Shown: positions 63,939 through 64,000 of the stretch, piece by piece
Position numbering within the stretch: position 1 is the stretch's first letter
Layout: the number at the start of each line of letters is the position of its first letter
Assembly: GCA_014843695.1 (NCBI GenBank)
Contig: CM026402.1
Location: 19,138,396-19,202,395 of the forward strand
DNA from: Archivesica marissinica
Lineage: Eukaryota; Mollusca; Bivalvia; Venerida; Vesicomyidae
Direction: 5' to 3'
DNA length: 64,000 nt
Translations under genes and position numbers: made by a program
The notes under the pieces: model-generated
Told to the model about the DNA's origin: nothing
Seen by the model: the letters and a program-made list of their open reading frames with translations, nothing else
Databases searched by the model: none

Positions 63939-64000
63939 CTGAAATATCACACACAAGTGTATATCAAACTGTCACGATAGCAAATAAAAAAACATTATAC

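Overview
This is eukaryotic, AT-rich, intron-rich DNA dominated by repeats, most likely from a bivalve mollusc. The evidence is many short exons joined by GT-AG introns, several tRNA-headed SINE families of bivalve type, TTAA-flanked and CAGGG-ended MITEs, and roughly 28 kb of tandem arrays. Species cannot be fixed from the sequence. Three runs of exactly 1000 N (16694-17693, 31682-32681, 47572-48571) are assembly gap placeholders, and each lies inside or between tandem arrays.

Only two host genes are supported. (1) A large minus-strand gene enters at the right edge and runs to 22133. I resolved 23 consecutive coding exons (63938 down to 22133) whose phases agree at all 22 junctions and which give 1182 uninterrupted codons. 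The protein alternates doublecortin-like (DCX) domains with QxW ricin-type beta-trefoil segments, the architecture of doublecortin domain-containing protein 1 (DCDC1/DCDC5). Both the N-terminus (right of the window) and the C-terminus (left of 22133, beyond arrays and a gap) are missing. (2) At the left, three plus-strand exons (8744-8812, 10838-10980, 11920-12113) encode the N-terminal part of an alpha-adaptin (AP-2 complex subunit alpha). No first exon and no downstream exon were found, so it is a fragment of a gene or a partial duplicate.

Layout. 1-8.7 kb: MITEs, a degraded piggyBac element nested inside a hAT-like MITE, and a 43-bp array. 8.7-12.1 kb: alpha-adaptin fragment with SINEs in its introns. 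13.2-22.1 kb: 51-bp, 27-bp and 24-bp arrays around the first gap. 22.1-64 kb: the DCDC1-like gene, whose introns hold about 18 arrays, SINEs, a 5'-truncated LINE, and a 1.6-kb DNA transposon (26977-28579) with THAP and SWIM-protein-like fragments.

The most unusual feature is the relation between arrays and exons. At seven of the 23 exons the adjacent intronic array is built from copies of that exon's own edge: the last coding bases plus the 5' splice site (six exons) or the 3' splice site (one exon). The unit differs at every exon (24, 84, 52, 48, 47, about 60 and 32 bp), so this is not one spreading satellite but repeated local birth of arrays at splice sites. Two of the units (84 and 24 bp) keep the reading frame, so use of a downstream copy of the donor would lengthen the protein in whole-unit steps. 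A 106-bp satellite at 46.7-50.4 kb appears to have started in a similar way at the head of a SINE.
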